A model generated the notes under the pieces. That model was given only the letters and a program-made list of their open reading frames with translations. It was not told the DNA's origin and searched no databases. A stretch of 8,310 nucleotides of DNA from Desulfobacterales bacterium (lineage in GTDB: Bacteria; Desulfobacterota; Desulfobacteria; Desulfobacterales; JAHIVH01). The DNA is taken from positions 1 through 8,310 of the forward strand of contig JAGVHJ010000369.1 of NCBI GenBank assembly GCA_020056645.1, read 5' to 3'. Below are positions 6,532 to 8,310 of the stretch, piece after piece. The first letter of the stretch is position 1. Every line of letters starts with the position of its first letter. Made by a program: the position numbers and the translations under genes.

Positions 6532-8310
6532 CTATTTTTCTTCAAAATACCATTTGCGGATGTGTTGTCCTCCCATGGCCATATGGCGCCATCCTTTCAC
6601 CCTGGGCTTGACGAGACAGTGGGCTTTTTCATAATAAATCGGCGCCAGGGCCACCTCTTCCTCGCATAGAATCTGTTCAGCCCTTTTGAAGAGCGCTTTT
6701 CGTTTTTCCAGGTCTACCTCCATCCGGGTCTGATTCAATACCGATGCGAACTCCGGATTGTCGAGGCCAGTGCAAAACGTGGGCTGGGAGGGGTGAAAGA
6801 GATCATTGAGCCAGTTATTGGCATCTGGATAGTCGCTGCAGTAACCGGCCCGAAACATATGGTAATTGCTGGGAGCGGTGATGTTTTGGATGTAGTCGTC
6901 CCACTCTTTTTCAACGAGCTTCACTGTGATATTGAGATTGTGCTTGAGAGAGGATTGGACGGCTTGGGCGATTTTTTTGTGGGTTTCGGAATTATTGTAG
7001 AGAAGAAAAATTTCCGGAAACTTCTCTCCATCCGGATAACCCGCCTCGGCAAGCCACTCTTTCGCTTTTACCGGATTGTATTTTATTCCAACACCTTCTT
7101 CTGGGTCAACCGCACCGAAAAGGGGCCAGGGAGTATAGGTGTTTGCAGGTTCTTCGCCGCCCTGGGTGACGACCTCGATAATAAGCCCTTTGGGAATGGC
7201 GGCCGCGATCGCCTTTCGAACCTTCACGTTGTCCACCGGAGGAATTTTGATATTGAATGCAAAGGCATAGGTGCATGATTGGCCTTCACGGTGATACTCC
7301 GCCTTTAACGCGGGGTCTTGGTTGATCCGCTCGATCTCCTCCATGGGGAGTCGCAGGTAACTGCTGCCCATGATGTCGAGTTCATTGTTTTTATACATGG
7401 CAAGACCGGAAGAACTTTGGGGGATGATAAAATACCTCACTTCAGGAATGGATACGTTGCTTGCGGCAAAATAGAGCGGATTCTTTTTTAAAACCATCAC
7501 CATATCCTTTTTCCACAACGCAAGCTTGTAAGATCCATTGGTCACGATATGGTCCGGCTCGGTCCACCGGTTTCCAAATTGTTCGATAATTTTTTTGGGA
7601 AGTGGCCGGAAAACGGGTACTCCTGCGATGCTCGGGAAATAGGCGGCCGGATTTTCAAGAATGAACTCCACGGTAAAATCATCGATGGCTTTTACGCCGA
7701 TGGCGGAAATATCTTTTATCTCGCCGCTATGGATCTTGCTCGCGTTTTTGAGGATATAGAGCATCGGTGCATTGGCGCTTTTGGTTTCAGGCGCAATGTT
7801 CCGGTGGATGGCCCAGACAACATCATGGGCCGTTACCGGATCGCCGTTGGTCCAGAATGCGTCTCGCCTCAGTGAAAAACGATAGGTGAGCCCGTTCTCG
7901 GATGTGGTCCAGCCGGTGGCAAGCTCCGGAACCGCTTTGTAGCTTTCCGGATCAAAAGAGGTGAGCCCCATAAATAACTGCTCTACAACTTCAATGGAGG
8001 TGATATCGTTACTGAACCCTGGGTCTACGGTTGAGATGACGCCTTCAACGGGAAGTCTCAGGGTGAACTCATCTACATAGATATAGGGGTCCACGTCGCT
8101 TTCTTTTTCGGTTTTTAAAAATTCGAACTTGCCGTGCTTCACTTCCTTGAAAAAAATGGTCTTGCCGGTAATATTTCCCTCTTTCGTAAAAGAGTATGCG
8201 CCGGTGACGCCATCCCATTTTTCTAAAAACCTTAAGGTGGAAACCAGAATCTGGGGCACGGTGGAGAGGCTTGCCTCCATGATGTGATCAAGGAGGGAAA
8301 CGGCGTCATA
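6532..8310 (-). CDS. Fusion of LivJ-like type I binding domain (C-terminal end only) with OppA/DppA-like solute-binding protein, 5'-truncated
   Basis: The frame is open to the right edge, so the true start lies outside the window and the ATG at 8280 is internal. Counting from that Met, the ten residues before it begin with YDAV, and residues 22-31 read WDGVTGAYSF, followed by EGN and a FKEVKHGKFEFL stretch. This is the typical C-terminal end of a type I (LivJ-like) periplasmic binding domain and matches the same region of the two downstream genes. From about residue 72 to 580 is a full-length family 5 solute-binding domain (OppA/DppA/NikA type): DPGFSNDITS near 86-95, AVPELATGW (116-124), FWTNGDPVTAHDV (142-154), NGSYKL (248-253), FNIKIPPVDNVKVRKAIA (342-359) and APIYYEKAH (546-554). 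Such proteins bind peptides, nickel or opines; the ligand here cannot be named. No permease or ATPase of an importer follows. It ends 41 bases before the channel-like gene, probably in one operon. Whether a membrane anchor precedes the fragment cannot be seen. Confidence 0.85.
   Translation of the reverse strand, partial: YDAVSLLDHIMEASLSTVPQILVSTLRFLEKWDGVTGAYSFTKEGNITGKTIFFKEVKHGKFEFLKTEKESDVDPYIYVDEFTLRLPVEGVISTVDPGFSNDITSIEVVEQLFMGLTSFDPESYKAVPELATGWTTSENGLTYRFSLRRDAFWTNGDPVTAHDVVWAIHRNIAPETKSANAPMLYILKNASKIHSGEIKDISAIGVKAIDDFTVEFILENPAAYFPSIAGVPVFRPLPKKIIEQFGNRWTEPDHIVTNGSYKLALWKKDMVMVLKKNPLYFAASNVSIPEVRYFIIPQSSSGLAMYKNNELDIMGSSYLRLPMEEIERINQDPALKAEYHREGQSCTYAFAFNIKIPPVDNVKVRKAIAAAIPKGLIIEVVTQGGEEPANTYTPWPLFGAVDPEEGVGIKYNPVKAKEWLAEAGYPDGEKFPEIFLLYNNSETHKKIAQAVQSSLKHNLNITVKLVEKEWDDYIQNITAPSNYHMFRAGYCSDYPDANNWLNDLFHPSQPTFCTGLDNPEFASVLNQTRMEVDLEKRKALFKRAEQILCEEEVALAPIYYEKAHCLVKPRVKGWRHMAMGGQHIRKWYFEEK

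Noticed and set aside
6793..7278. 161-codon plus-strand open frame
   Set aside because: It is antisense to the OppA-like domain, which is full length and motif-rich; there is no independent support.
8278..8280. ATG as the start of the solute-binding gene
   Set aside because: The ten in-frame codons to its right encode YDAVSLLDHI, a typical type I binding-domain stretch, so the gene continues beyond the window.
6532..8310. Specific naming as OppA, DppA or NikA
   Set aside because: Family 5 binding proteins share these motifs, and nothing visible in the sequence fixes the ligand.

Overview
The window looks like Gram-negative bacterial chromosome: periplasmic binding proteins, a PvdE/SyrD-type ABC exporter, mid-range GC and very tight gene packing. 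A deltaproteobacterial-type host (Desulfobacterota) is my best guess, but it rests on general impression only. No RNA genes, insertion sequences, CRISPR arrays or phage genes are visible. Almost every base is coding, and no gene-free gap exceeds about 45 bases.

Layout. Bases 1-1854 (+) hold the 3' part of a large ABC transporter gene. The last ~30 residues of one nucleotide-binding domain are followed, through a ~70-residue linker and with no stop, by a complete second transporter half (six membrane segments plus ATPase) of the cyclic-peptide/siderophore exporter family. Convergent to it, 8310 to 1870 (-) is a compact cluster of four genes with gaps of 41, 26 and 5 bases. First is a 5'-truncated protein joining the C-terminal end of a LivJ-like type I periplasmic binding domain to a complete OppA/DppA-like type II binding domain. 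Next are two paralogous proteins of 728 and 740 residues. Last is a 59-residue two-segment membrane protein.

The two paralogues are the highlight. Each has an N-terminal membrane anchor, a complete LivJ-like type I periplasmic binding domain, a beta-rich domain with the hallmarks of the extracellular domain of pentameric ligand-gated ion channels (Cys-loop/Pro-loop superfamily, including a [YF]PFD motif), a pre-M1 strand, and four hydrophobic segments at the C terminus. They read as ligand-gated channels, or channel-derived receptors, carrying an extra amino-acid/small-molecule sensor. All three large minus-strand proteins therefore carry a type I binding domain, and no ABC import permease or ATPase accompanies them. 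The cluster looks more like a sensing or ion-flux system than an uptake system.

How the genes work together is inference. The binding-domain fusions and channel-like receptors probably share a regulatory unit and perhaps a ligand class (amino acids or peptides). The convergent peptide-type exporter could supply or remove a related compound, but convergent placement alone does not establish a link.
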